This document shows, in pieces, positions 1 to 10,444 of a DNA stretch of 64,000 nucleotides. The stretch comes from Mactromeris polynyma. Its lineage: Eukaryota > Mollusca > Bivalvia > Venerida > Mactridae. A program made the position numbers and the translations under genes. The stretch spans positions 526,001-590,000 of the forward strand of contig JASFXZ010000033.1 of assembly GCA_032209605.1 (NCBI GenBank). Reading direction: 5' to 3'. The notes under the pieces are model-generated. The model was not told the DNA's origin. It did no database searches and saw only the letters and a list, made by a program, of their open reading frames with translations. The stretch's first letter is position 1; each line of letters begins with the position of its first letter.

Positions 1-904
1 AGTCACACGCATAGTCAGAACAAATAGAATATATTACATTCTTCAATGAGTCAATTAACACAGTGTTGTATTATCATGTGATGGATGTTTTTTTCAGAAT
101 GTTCTGAAATGAGGAAATTGGGCCTTTGGCAAGATTTTACATTTTTGTAAACACACATTTTGTCTGTAAACATTAACTTTTTCATCCTTCAGAGCAGTCA
201 ACAGTCAGCATTTACAAGATACATAAAATTTTACTTCATGCATTATTTCACTAATGAAATATTGAAAATAATATACATGCATGTAATTACAAGCATGCAA
301 TGTCAATTAAGATTTAATTATGTTTGTGTACAGTGACATATCAATCTGAAATAAATGTCATTGTGTCAAAGATAAATATTTGTGATAATATAAATACAAC
401 AGCAAATAAAAATAACTTAGATATTGATCTACATCAGAGCCTGAAGGTTAATGTAAAACTGATTTTGAAGACCTTTCAAAAATGCAGCCATGTCATTGGT
501 TGCTTTGTAGATGGTGCATAAAACCAACTAATCAGAGGCTTGATAATTATACTGGTCTACTGAAACTGATGTAATCATTATTATAATTATTATTATTACA
601 AAAATGTATGTATGATCATAATCTAAGTTATTTTCATTTGCTGTTTGCATTTATATTATCACAAATATTTATCACAAATTGGCACATTTTTATTAGTAAT
701 AGTATTCAATGAAAAATAGAACGGCAGCATGTACCTTATGTATTTTGATTTGATGATATAAAACATAAACAAGAAATGGGCAATGCCCACAAACCAGGTT
801 TTAAACCTAATTATTTGTAACCAAGGCTCTATTTGTATAATGAATACATGATGATCATCAATGCTGCAAAGGTGCCAGAGGTGATACATGCATACAAACA
901 CTCC
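1..904. other. AT-rich non-coding stretch
   Basis: I see no exon-like open frame with splice borders and no clear repeat here. The short ORFs on both strands have no recognisable composition. The stretch could be intron or 3' flank of the minus-strand gene whose first coding exon is at 3876-4136. Confidence 0.5.
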
Positions 905-930
905 CACTTAGATATATTATATATATATGG

Positions 931-2670
931 AACAACTATACAACAAGTTTGATGTCAATACACCCACGAATAGCGAAGATATTAAGTGGAAACTGATTTT
1001 TAAATTTTAAGTGACCTTGGACGGAACGAACCAAAAAGCAATCCCAAGCGAGATCTTCACATGTTCTTACTATACACCAAGTTTGATGTCAATATGACCA
1101 ACAAATCTAAAGTTATAAGCCAGAGAGCAAATTGCAATTTTTAGTAAAGGTGACCTTGACCTTTGACAAAACGATTCCAAAAGCGATCCCAAGCGAGTTC
1201 TCCACATGTTCTTACTATACACCAAGTTTGATGTCAATATGACCAACAAATCTAAAGTTATTTGCCGGAAACCAAATTGCTACTTTAAGTAATGGTGACC
1301 TTGACCTTTGTCGGACCGAACCCAAAAGCAATCCCAAGCGAGCTCTCCACATGTTCTTACTATACACCAAGTTTGATGTCAATATGATCAATATAATTAA
1401 AGTTATTCGCCGGAAACCAAATTTCTATTTTAAGTAATGGTGACCTTGACCTTTGTCGGACCGAACCCAAAAGCAATCCCAAGCGAGCTCTCTACATGTT
1501 CTTACTATACACCAAGTTTGATGTCAATATGATGAATAGAACTAAAGTTATTCGCCGGAAACCAAATTTCTATTTTTAGTAATGGTGACCTTGACCTTTG
1601 ACAAAACGATTCCAAAAGCGATCCCAAGCGAGCTCTCCACATGTTCTTACTATACACCAAGTTTGATGTCAATATGACCAACAAATCTAAAGTTATTCGC
1701 CGGAAACCAAATTGCTACTTTAAGTAATGGTGACCTTGACCTTTGGCGGAACGAGTCCAAAAGCAACCCCAAGCAAGCTCTCCACATTTTCTTACTATAC
1801 ACCAAGTTTGATGTCAATATGATCAACAAAACAAAAGTAATTCGCCGGGAACCAAATTTCTATTTTTAGTAACAGTGACCTTGACCTTTGTCAGGCCGAA
1901 CCCAAAAGTAATCCCAAGCGAGCTCTCCACATGTTCTTACTGTACACCAAGTTTGATGTCAACATGTTCAAAGAAACTCAAGTAATTTGCCGGAAACCAA
2001 ATTGCTATTTTTAATAACGGTGACCTTGACCTTTGTCGGGCCGAACCCAAAAGCAATCCCAAGCGAGCTCTCCACATGTTCTTACTATACACCAAGTTTG
2101 ATGTCAATATGATCAATATAACTAAAGTTATTTGCCGGAAACCAAATTTCTATTTTAAGTAATGGTGACCTTGACCTTTGTCGGACCGAACCCAAAAGCA
2201 ATCCCAAGCGAGCTCTCCACATGTTCTTACTATACACCAAGTTTGATGTCAATATGATCAATATAACTAAAGTTATTCGCCGGAAACCAAATTTCTATTT
2301 TTAGTATTGGCGACCTTGACCTTTGTCGGACCGAACCCAAAAGCAATCCCAAGCGAGCTCTCCACATGTTCTTACTGTACACCAAGTTTGATGTCAATAT
2401 GATCAATGTAACTCAAGTTATTCGCCGGAAACCAAATTTCTATTTTTAGTAACAGTGACCTTGACCTTTGTCGGATCGAACCCAAAAGCAATCCCAAGCG
2501 AGCTCTCCATATGTTCTTACTGTACACCAAGTTTGGTTACAATATGATCAACAGAACTCAAGTTATTCGCCGGAAACCACCCAGTTTGACGCCCGCCCGC
2601 CCGCCCGCCCGCCCAACGACATCACCATTCTAATAACCTGTTTTTTTTCAAAAACCTGGTTAATAAAAAT
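931..2670. mobile_element. Non-autonomous repeat element with tandem core, Helentron/pearl-like
   Basis: A core of 145-bp tandem units is followed by a GCCC microsatellite (about 2588-2610) and a tail with a short hairpin (AACCTG ... AAAAACCTGGTT, about 2636-2664). The same tail, GC-rich tract and partial core recur in inverted orientation at 19011-19290, so these parts move as one element. A tandem core, a microsatellite and a hairpin end are the layout of the pearl elements of oysters, which are regarded as Helentron derivatives. The class is my inference. I could not fix the left end, and there is no ORF for a transposase. Confidence 0.5.
935..2580. repeat. 145-bp tandem array, about 11-12 units
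   Basis: The landmark CACCAAGTTTGATGTCAATA recurs with a period of exactly 145 bp; its CACCAA ends at 1080, 1225, 1370, 1515, 1660, 1805, 1950, 2095, 2240, 2385 and 2530. The first unit is more divergent, and its landmark is displaced by about 11 bp. Almost every unit carries TGACCTTGACCTTTG, which reads on the other strand as two abutting AGGTCA hexamers. Units differ mainly by single substitutions. Confidence 0.93.
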
Positions 2671-2860
2671 ATTCCCAAATAATTGTTCAAATTTTACAAC
2701 TCATAACAGAATTGAACAATGTGCAGTGAAATGCCTATGTAGAAACAATGTGGTTTTGATATACTTTTTTAAATGCATGGACTGTGAAATGTAACCTACA
2801 GTTCACTTGTCACTTTTGGATCAGCATGTTCACTTAAACATGGACACCAAACAGGTGCTT

Positions 2861-2937
2861 TTTATTTGATTGAAACAATCAAGCATGCTGATGTGGAGTT
2901 TATTTGATTGAAACAATCAAGCATGCTGAATGCGGAG
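2861..2937. repeat. Two tandem copies of a 38-bp unit with a small hairpin
   Basis: Two copies start at 2861 and 2899. Each contains the inverted repeat TTGATTG-AAA-CAATCAA followed by GCATGC. No function is apparent. Confidence 0.75.
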
Positions 2938-3839
2938 TTTGACAGACCCAGTGTTTGGCAGTGTTCATATTCTCTGATTTTTTGGAGTCCTCAATTGACT
3001 TTTCTGTTCAGTACCAAAATAATTTTGTTAAACATTCTTTTAACACTATACATAACTAACATTTGTGTGTTTGACTTCGCCAAAAAATGTTGAAAAAATA
3101 TCAAAACTGTCTATCAAGTACAAAAATAAATAAAGTAAAAATATTAATAATAATAATAATGACGATCTTTCACTGAGAATATACTTATATAGTACAAGTA
3201 GGACGTGGATTGTCTGGTCAATGGCAATCCGATCCGAATCGCTAATCATAAGCAAATCACAAATCGATCCACGAACCACAATAGAAACAATATATCTTAA
3301 ACACTTAATCATTTGTGCAAATGAATTTTACAAATAACTTAATTAAATCTGTATTTTGAATTAAGTTCACTTTCAATCAAGTCAACCACTCACTGCCATG
3401 TTAATTTATGTTTGTATGAAAAACCAGTGTAAAGGTCAAACGATTATCTATGTTATTTAATTAATATTCAAATTAATTTTAGTATTTATTGGATCATAAA
3501 ATACCAGCCATTTCGAGATTATTTTGCTTCTTCTAGCTCTACATGTGTCACGCTACCTACTTTCCGTTTTGTTGTCAATACATACCAATGTGTTCACCAA
3601 TGTGTTTAATAATTCTACAATTATCTATGGATGAAAATGAAATGGTAAACATGAATTATTTTGTCTTAAAGTATTTAACATGTTTAGATAATATGATTCG
3701 CGAATCGACGATCTTAAAGTGAACGAATCTGGTACTCGGATTGCTGGCATTGAACCGCGAGTGCTCGAATATTCCGATACTCGTTACAGCCCTAAGTACA
3801 AGTTCAACAATTCCATGACTTAATCTCAACATTAATCAA
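2938..3839. other. Non-coding stretch with a possible hAT-like terminus
   Basis: No exon is recognised. Around 3720-3796 lies a TCGAATATTCC-rich segment ending in GTTACAGCCCTAA, which looks like one terminus of a short hAT-type inverted-repeat element. I did not find its partner end. The rest is AT-rich. Confidence 0.35.
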
Positions 3840-3875
3840 TTAATGAAACTGCATGCCACAATAAACAACACAAAC

Positions 3876-4136
3876 CTTCTGTAGCAGACATTTCTCCTTG
3901 ATCAACACGCCTCCAGCACCAGTCGATGCTTCAAAACAGTCAGAAATAGACGAGTTTGATGGCAACTTTAAAAGGTGATTAGTAAAATATTGTTCCAACT
4001 GTCCCGCAGTTCCATTCCAGAGTCTTGAAGCCAGGTCATGTTGATATATCTTATTGATAGATTCATAGTCCAGAGACTGACCACGACTCACACATACAGC
4101 AACCGATATAACAAACAAACGGAGAGTTCGAATCAT
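3876..4136 (-). CDS. First coding exon of a secreted protein, function unknown
   Basis: The ATG at 4136-4134 opens an 87-codon frame. It begins with a plausible signal peptide: MIRTLRL, then a hydrophobic stretch FVISVAVCV, then small and polar residues. Three N-glycosylation sequons follow (NGT, NSS, and the overlapping NSSIS context), with cysteines at the DCFEAS and EKCLLQ segments. The frame runs into AG|GTTTGT at 3876/3875, a good donor in phase 0; beyond it the frame soon meets a stop. Later exons would lie below 3840 or outside the window, and I found none. The composition (secreted, leucine-rich, few cysteines) would suit the N-terminal region of an acyltransferase-type membrane protein or a saposin-like precursor, but I cannot place the family. 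The ankyrin gene starts about 6.3 kb away in the opposite direction. Confidence 0.6.
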
Positions 4137-4891
4137 GTTTCTTGTATACAGTGAATGTCAACCACACTGGACAGCAACTGTGGTATGAAGTGGATCTAGT
4201 AAAATATATATATACATATATTGCGTCGTCACAGTTGACTACTTCGCACGGTTCTTCACGCTACACGTAGACAGTGATTATCTATACTGCTAAATGCGTT
4301 CTCGTTATCAGCCGATTGTTGTCAACAGCCTAGATGGTATTCCAACAGTAAGTACAATTATGTCTCTTGAAACTCACACGAATAAATCAATTTGTTAACC
4401 TAAATTAAGCAGGTAAGTGATTCTGTATGCCTATATAACTATACACGTGTTTAGTAAGGTAACGTCAGTTCAATACGTGACACCTCTACATGTCCACGCC
4501 GAAGGTAAAGGTAAACATTGGATGATGATAAAATCCAATAAAAATTCCGGTTCCGGGAAGAGTTATGGAAAACTAAAATTGTGTATGTAGTTTATATTCA
4601 GTTCACTACACGAATACCTAAATATGTGTGTTAGGGAAAATGATGGATCATAATCGATTACAGTCGAAAAAAAACATACAAGTTACGCTTGACAAATATG
4701 ACTCAAAGTCATTCTGAGAGAGCGACGAACGATAACTCTGCATTGCATCTAATTTTTGCGACATCAAAAATATTATTAATGAAATGATTCTTTTGATAAA
4801 AAGCTAGAATATCTATGAACCAAACACTTCGCTGTGAATTTGCATCGAGTAAAACAATTCAAAGTTACGTGTTGGTGTAAATCTGCGTTGA
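4137..4891. promoter_or_regulatory. Divergent intergenic region (presumed shared promoter)
   Basis: This lies between the minus-strand secreted-protein start (4136) and, once the inserted transposon at 4892-10342 is removed, the ankyrin gene start. Without the insertion the two ATGs would be only about 0.8 kb apart, head to head. An AT tract is at about 4199-4221. I see no conserved promoter element that I would name. Confidence 0.4.
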
Positions 4892-5012
4892 GGCTGTGGG
4901 ACAACTCGACCCCATACCAATTCGACCCCTAAGTCAACTCGACCCTTGTCAATTCGACCCCTAAGTCAACTCGACCCCTAATTTTGCTAAGTCAACTCGA
5001 CCCCTCTGTATT
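4892..5012 (+). repeat. Left inverted terminus of the 5.45-kb element
   Basis: About six sub-repeats of CAAYTCGACCCCTAAGT type, with alternating CAACTCG and CAATTCG, running inward from GGGACAAC. Confidence 0.8.
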
Positions 5013-5220
5013 GTTAGAGGATCGGGTGTAAAAGATGATTTACTTAAAATAAATTATAAGAATAATTTGAGTAGCAGCAATGTTTTAATGGATAAATGTA
5101 ACACATGTAATTGCCTTTGTCTGACCCGATTGGGTTTATGTTTGGTTGATTTATCCATTGTTCTTCCTTGGAGGTGTTAATTTCTTCTTTTATAAGTGTG
5201 TGTTATTGTCGAAACATTTT

Positions 5221-5345
5221 AAGACTGAAACTCAGAATTAGACTTTGAGATTTTAGAACTTAACAAACGTGTAGAGCGAGTAACAAGAAAATTTGGATAA
5301 ATTTAATTTATGCAAATTTCAAGTTTATGTCTGAGTTTCAGTCTT
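5221..5345. mobile_element. 125-bp inverted-repeat element (MITE)
   Basis: It starts AAGACTGAAACTCAGA and ends with the reverse complement TCTGAGTTTCAGTCTT. A second copy is at 38354-38546. I could not define a target duplication. Confidence 0.65.
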
Positions 5346-6616
5346 ATATTCATTTAGAATATATTCTAAATAGATAACACTCCGTTGAAAATGTGTATGT
5401 TTTATTGCAAATGAAAATGAACCAAACAGAAATTATAAATAACAGAACAATTTATAAGTAAAAGTTATATACATTAATATTCGATAACAAAATAAACAAA
5501 AACAACAAAGTATACATGAACATACACCACACTACACCTCACTACACTACACAACACTATACACAGTTCCAATATCCTTTAAGAAATAATTCTTATATCA
5601 AAAGGTAGAGAAAGCAAAACTCTTACAACAAATTTATGATTTATTGAAAAGCATTAACATTGATATTAATTTATAAGTTTCATATTGGTTTTTTTCTGCA
5701 AAAAAGATAATTCCGTGAATAATGCACACGTAATATTCAAAGTATACTGCGTTTATGACTCTTCGTAATGATTACTAGTTATTTGTTTATACATATAATT
5801 GCTTTGCTTAGTATTTGAAATGATATTATTCAATCCTTAAAATGTCAGTACCAGACATTAGTATAGTCAACGACGTAACGACGTAAACGGTAGAAAAAAT
5901 CAACAATAAAACTAGAATACAAAGTCCTACATGAATGATTATTATTATGTTTTATGGATGCTATGTTCATATTTCTGAACTGCGTAGATGTATGAACATA
6001 GAAAACAAGAAATATCTATAAAAAAGATAGTCGGCGCAACTTGAAGTATGCAAATTTGTTGCAATCTAAAGGTAAACATTTGGTGTACAACATAAACAAA
6101 TGCCTAAATGTCATTCAATTACGCTATACTACAGAAACTCCGAGACTTACAAGGGGGATCACTGCGTATGAGACTGCTAGCCTGGGGTCCTGTCTTACTG
6201 ATTGCTAACGTTGCTTACCGACGCGGAGCAATAGGAGGTTTGACCAGGATTCCAGGCTAATGAGTCTGCATCAATCGTAACTACTCGGTGGTATTCAGCA
6301 TAGCGAATAATGCCGAGGTGTCCCGAATGAGACTGCATAATAAATAACTCCGTAGTTTGGTTAGTCATATAGTCTGTTTCAATATAGTTCAACATTACTT
6401 ATTGCATAAGTCGTGAACACACACATGCATGTTAATAAACTTGTTACTTAGCGATTCATCAGATAAAAACAATATAAATGTTCGCGCCTGGTGTATAAAA
6501 CCAAGAAAGTCTTCTTAATTCTAACACCGGACAAATCCCCGTGGTGATGATAACAACACTGCTTACTGGATAAATCTTGAAATACATTATACAATATTTT
6601 AACCAATCTGCTTCAA

Positions 6617-6800
6617 GGTTACACATATTTTTAAATTGAAGAGAAATTGCGCGAAATTGCCTTGGTGGTTAACGTAAGATTTGATTGGTTTACAAAACAC
6701 TGACTAAGCAATAGCAAAACCCTGTTAGTAAGGCCACGGACCTATATACCATATATAGGTCCATGGTAAGGCTGAGTCGAAAAAGGCGTGAATCAACCAT
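6617..6800 (+). repeat. Internal direct repeat, copy 1 (with micro-insertion)
   Basis: Similar to 8055-8185: both run from GGTTACACA through GAAGAGAAATTGC, TTGATTGGTTTA and AATAGCAAAACC to GAAAAA-GGC. This copy has an extra palindromic insertion at 6735-6765, which the other copy lacks. Confidence 0.7.
6735..6765. mobile_element. 31-bp palindromic micro-insertion with 7-bp target duplication
   Basis: Arms CACGGACCTATATA and TATATAGGTCCATG (one mismatch) surround a 3-base loop. GTAAGGC lies on both sides (6728-6734 and 6766-6772). The paralogous copy of the surrounding repeat has a single GTACGGC at 8161-8167 and no insert, so it represents the empty site. Confidence 0.75.
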
Positions 6801-6844
6801 GACTTAGTGTTGGTAAATTACATTATATATTGTACGAATGTATA

Positions 6845-7238
6845 TGGGTGTTCAAAAAATATTTTTATAAAAATCTCAAATGTGATCAAAATTTAAATTC
6901 ATGTCGGTCAGGATATTGTGTTTTAGTGAACAAAAAGGGATACTCCGAAAAAATGGCGAAGACAGTCTCCATGGCAACGTCGTCCAACATAAACCGGCCT
7001 AAATTTAAAGAAAAGTCACGCATTTCATTGACAAAATGGCGTTTTGTTCGTTTATGATGCAAGATATTCACATAACATATTCGGTGAAAATCGCTCCAAA
7101 GCTTGGCGTGACGTTCGTGAAATGATTTTTAAATATGACGTCAAACAACCTTTTGGCAGCCATACTGTTAAAGTGCGTCAGAAAAAAATGAGCATAGAAC
7201 ATCAGTCCGACATAAAATTAAACTATTTGAACACCCCT
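6845..7238. mobile_element. 394-bp TA-flanked inverted-repeat element (mariner-like MITE)
   Basis: The termini are TGGGTGTTCAA (left) and GGGGTGTTCAA (right, reverse complement). Subterminal similarity continues to TCATGTCGGTCA / TTATGTCGGACT. The dinucleotide TA flanks it at 6843-6844 and 7239-7240, as in the Tc1/mariner superfamily. ORFs inside do not resemble a transposase. Confidence 0.65.
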
Positions 7239-8054
7239 ATATATATTATGTACAACTTTACTTCCTCCGTTACTGAAGAGTTACATATAAAAAGTACTAT
7301 ATTATTGAACCAGTCATTGAATACCAATGCCTATAAAGACGATAATGTTCTTTAACCATTGTAGCAGAACGATGAATGTCAAGCTCATTTATATACTTGA
7401 CTTATAAGAACGGTATCGTCCAACAACTGGTAGTAAAAGGGATATTGATAATAAATTGATGTTAGTTTGTACTTAAAATGCTTAAAGTATAGCAACCTTG
7501 CGTTTTTAAATTACCTAAAATTAGTTTGTAATTTTAATTGGAAATGGAAATACAAAAAAATGGGCGTATAAATTGTAATTATTTTATGCAAATTGCGTCG
7601 TCTTTAGTCTTTACTGTTCCCGTATTTGGACTCAAACACGCTAGACAATTCCAATTTTGTTTATTGTCAAAACAAGTGTATATACATGTAGTATTAAATA
7701 TACAGTATCATGTCAACGCATTATCAGAAGAATATGTACTTGCGGACTAACACGTATACCAAATGCGAAAGTGCCCGATTGATTGATTAAATGTATGAAC
7801 AAACAACAACATTCGAATATCCGGGTCCATTGAGCTTTTTATTTTCTAGCGAAAGCGCGAGACGTATACTACATTCATATCAAGGATAACATCGTGACAG
7901 CTCAAGTTTCTTATCGTATATCAGAAAATGGTGTATACCACAAGCCATTACTTTTATCCATCACGATTCGGTTTAAACACCTTTTAAACTTTTTTTTTCA
8001 AAAATCAACAAAAAGCGAAAAACTGCGAATATATTATAATAAATTATTATACTT

Positions 8055-8185
8055 AGGTTACACACGTTATACGGTTGAAGAGAAATTGCCTTAATGTTAA
8101 GGTTAATGTAAGATTGATTGGTTTATACAACACGGATATGCAAATAGCAAAACCATGTTAGTACGGCTGCGCCGAAAAAAGGCAA
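8055..8185 (+). repeat. Internal direct repeat, copy 2 (empty site for the micro-insertion)
   Basis: Partner of 6617-6800 within the same 5.45-kb transposon. It carries the uninterrupted site GTTAGTACGGCTG. Confidence 0.7.
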
Positions 8186-9162
8186 ATGAATGTGTTTATC
8201 TGGTCGACATTCGCTACGCACATTTTCCCCTATTAATGCACATTTATGGTATTTCGGTCGACCTGGTATGGGTATTTCCTCCGAACACCATAAAGGGACT
8301 TTTCGAAGTCGAAGGGAGAAACGGTATCAATTTTTATCCGTTTTAAAGGATTATAGAAAGAATGCCTATGAATGGTGCATAATTCAATATAATTCTTTTC
8401 GATAGAGGCTACAAGTATCATGAATGTATAATACATTCTGATAAATCAGTACAGCCCGGGGCAATTTCATTATGCTGGCTAAACACAGCGGGGTGGCTAA
8501 TTAAGTCGCGAATGACAATGGTCATGAGACGTTAAAGTAGCGTATATATAATCATCATTATAGGTTATGCGCTCTTTGTAAGGGCCATTTCCTTGATGAT
8601 CCATTTAGATGTTTTAGGAGTTACCATTGACGTTAAATTATTATTTATAATTATGTAATTATGGATATGAATTGGATGCTTTGTTTTTAACATGTATTTA
8701 TCATTTAAATTATTCTGCCTCCCCCAACAGAGATGAACCTCATTTATTTACCATTTCATTGTATCTTCTTGTCACGTATTGCTATGTATTATTTTCTATG
8801 TTATATTGATGTTTTGTCAATAACCTTTTATGGGTTTAAGTACAATAAAAGTTCTTCTTCTATAATCGGGTATAGCATGGAGCCAATATCGATCAGATCT
8901 GGGGAATCTTGCGATGAGCCAGAAAGTTGAACATGTTTAGACTCTTAAAACTCTTACAATAAATATATGATATAAGACGCATACATGTCGTACTTCGGTT
9001 CCCTGTAAACTTTGAAAATAATTTATTATAAAACATATTGATCAAATCCTACAATTGTCGTACAATAGAAATGAAATAATGAGTATATAACAAATTGGTA
9101 GATTCAATGAGTTTATCAACATATATTTATTTATTAAAGTCTCATCTTTGTACAAAACATAG

Positions 9163-9325
9163 ATATTTATAATACTGCAAAGAAAAATCCAGTAATTTCA
9201 TTGGTTAAAGGCTCGCGTATAGGATTCTATATACACGGCGCTGATAGGGTATATGACGTTTTCCCCTTCATGCGCCTCGCGACAATTTTCGCTGACAGCT
9301 CGACTCGAAAACTTTCATCTCTTGA
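9163..9325 (+). repeat. Dispersed repeat, copy A
   Basis: Closely similar to 30903-31070 in the TRIM gene: both run TTTATAATACTGCAAA, TCCAGTAATTTCATTGG, TATATACACGGC, GGGTATATGACGT, CCCCTTCATGCGCCTCG and CTCGACT-GAAAACTTT. This copy has a small deletion after ATGACGT. No coding capacity is visible. Confidence 0.8.
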
Positions 9326-9866
9326 TATCCGCAAGTTACTAGAAATTGACAATTGATTTTCATACATGATTCAATAAATATTGAACAGAGTACATGTGTG
9401 CTAGTATTATTATTCAAAACGATAGATTTTTTAAGGTTTGAGCCAAATTCAGTTCGATAAAGTCCATGAGATCAGACGCTTGAAAATAAAAATTAGAGTG
9501 CAAGCGCGCGCTTAACCATGTGTATTGAGGTACCTTACGGGGTAATGCAATTAATTTTCAGGCATTATAACGTGTGAGTGAAATAAAAGAAATTTGATCT
9601 ACAACAAGTAATTCCCGATATATTTTTAAAGGAATACGTTTTAATAACTGATATTTTACAAAACTAAAATACTCTAAACAATTTTATGAACCAAAAACAC
9701 CAAAAATACACAGATCTAATTATTAGATATAGAGAGCTAGGCTAACGCCTCGGGTTATATGGCACACAAACTGGTTATATTCCCCCATATACCCTGTCAA
9801 CAACCTGTATAACTAATAATATACATATAGTAAAGACTATAAAAAACATAAAACATTGCACAAAGC

Positions 9867-9900
9867 CACGGACCTATATACCATGGTATATAAATCCGTG
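9867..9900. mobile_element. 34-bp palindromic micro-insertion with 7-bp target duplication
   Basis: A 34-bp near-perfect palindrome starting CACGGACCTATATACC and ending in GGTATATAAATCCGTG. It is flanked by ACAAAGC at 9860-9866 and 9901-9907. It shares its arm with the insertions at 6735 and 44980. Confidence 0.75.
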
Positions 9901-10221
9901 ACAAAGCCATTCAGGTAAGAATTATAAGAGACTATACAAGCATACACCTCATACATAAAATTATACAAAATGTATACGATATATTATAAGATTATCGTGT
10001 AGCCAAAATCAAGGTATTTTTAAAAGTATTTGATTTAATTTAAAAGTAAAGTTGCGAAGTAATCATTTAGATCTAATACATACATATAAAACACCAAAAT
10101 GCCATAAGAATACACCAAAACTAACGCCTATACAGTTTATATAATACTTATTATATATTATACTTATTTATATTTCGAACAACATTATGGCATATTCGGC
10201 GTTAAATAAATCATGATTATT

Positions 10222-10342
10222 TATGAGGGGTCGAATTGACTTGCCGAATAATTGGAAAATAGGGGTCGAGCTGTTCAGGGATCGAGTTGTCTTGGTTTTA
10301 TAGCGGGGTCGAATTGTTCATGGGTCGAGTTGTCCCGATACC
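10222..10342 (-). repeat. Right inverted terminus of the 5.45-kb element
   Basis: About five inverted sub-repeats (GGGGTCGAATTG / GGGTCGAGTTG) ending GTTGTCCCGATACC. The terminus ends 47 bp before the ankyrin-gene start codon. Confidence 0.8.
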
Positions 10343-10389
10343 TTGTGTTGATTGCCATAAAAAGTTCTCCTTGGGAATATGTAAACAAT

Positions 10390-10444
10390 ATGGCGTCTGC
10401 CAGTACAACTCGAACTACCAGCAGTAAAAAGTCGGAAAAAGAAC
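10390..10444 (+). CDS. Ankyrin gene exon 1
   Basis: Encodes residues 1-18 (MASASTTRTTSSKKSEKE) plus the first base of Arg19; donor C|GTAAGT. Short and disordered. Confidence 0.85.

Larger units (their letters stand above)
4892..10342. mobile_element. 5.45-kb non-autonomous DNA transposon with sub-repeat inverted ends (MULE-like)
   Basis: The left end (from 4892) and the reverse complement of the right end (to 10342) both carry GGGACAACTCGACCC followed by several copies of a 16-17-bp sub-repeat of the form CAAYTCGACCCCTAAGT. The right end starts GGTATC and the left GGCTGT. Flanks CTGCGTTGA (4883-4891) and TTGTGTTGA (10343-10351) match at 7 of 9 positions, both differences being C/T, as expected of an aged 9-bp target duplication. 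No long ORF is present inside, so it is non-autonomous. Later insertions sit within it: a TA-flanked element, palindromic micro-insertions and a dispersed repeat copy. The assignment to Mutator-like elements rests only on the duplication length and long inverted ends. Confidence 0.72.

Noticed and set aside
6830..7355. ORFs of 75 and 103 codons
   Set aside because: They fall within or across the borders of a TA-flanked inverted-repeat element and do not resemble a transposase.
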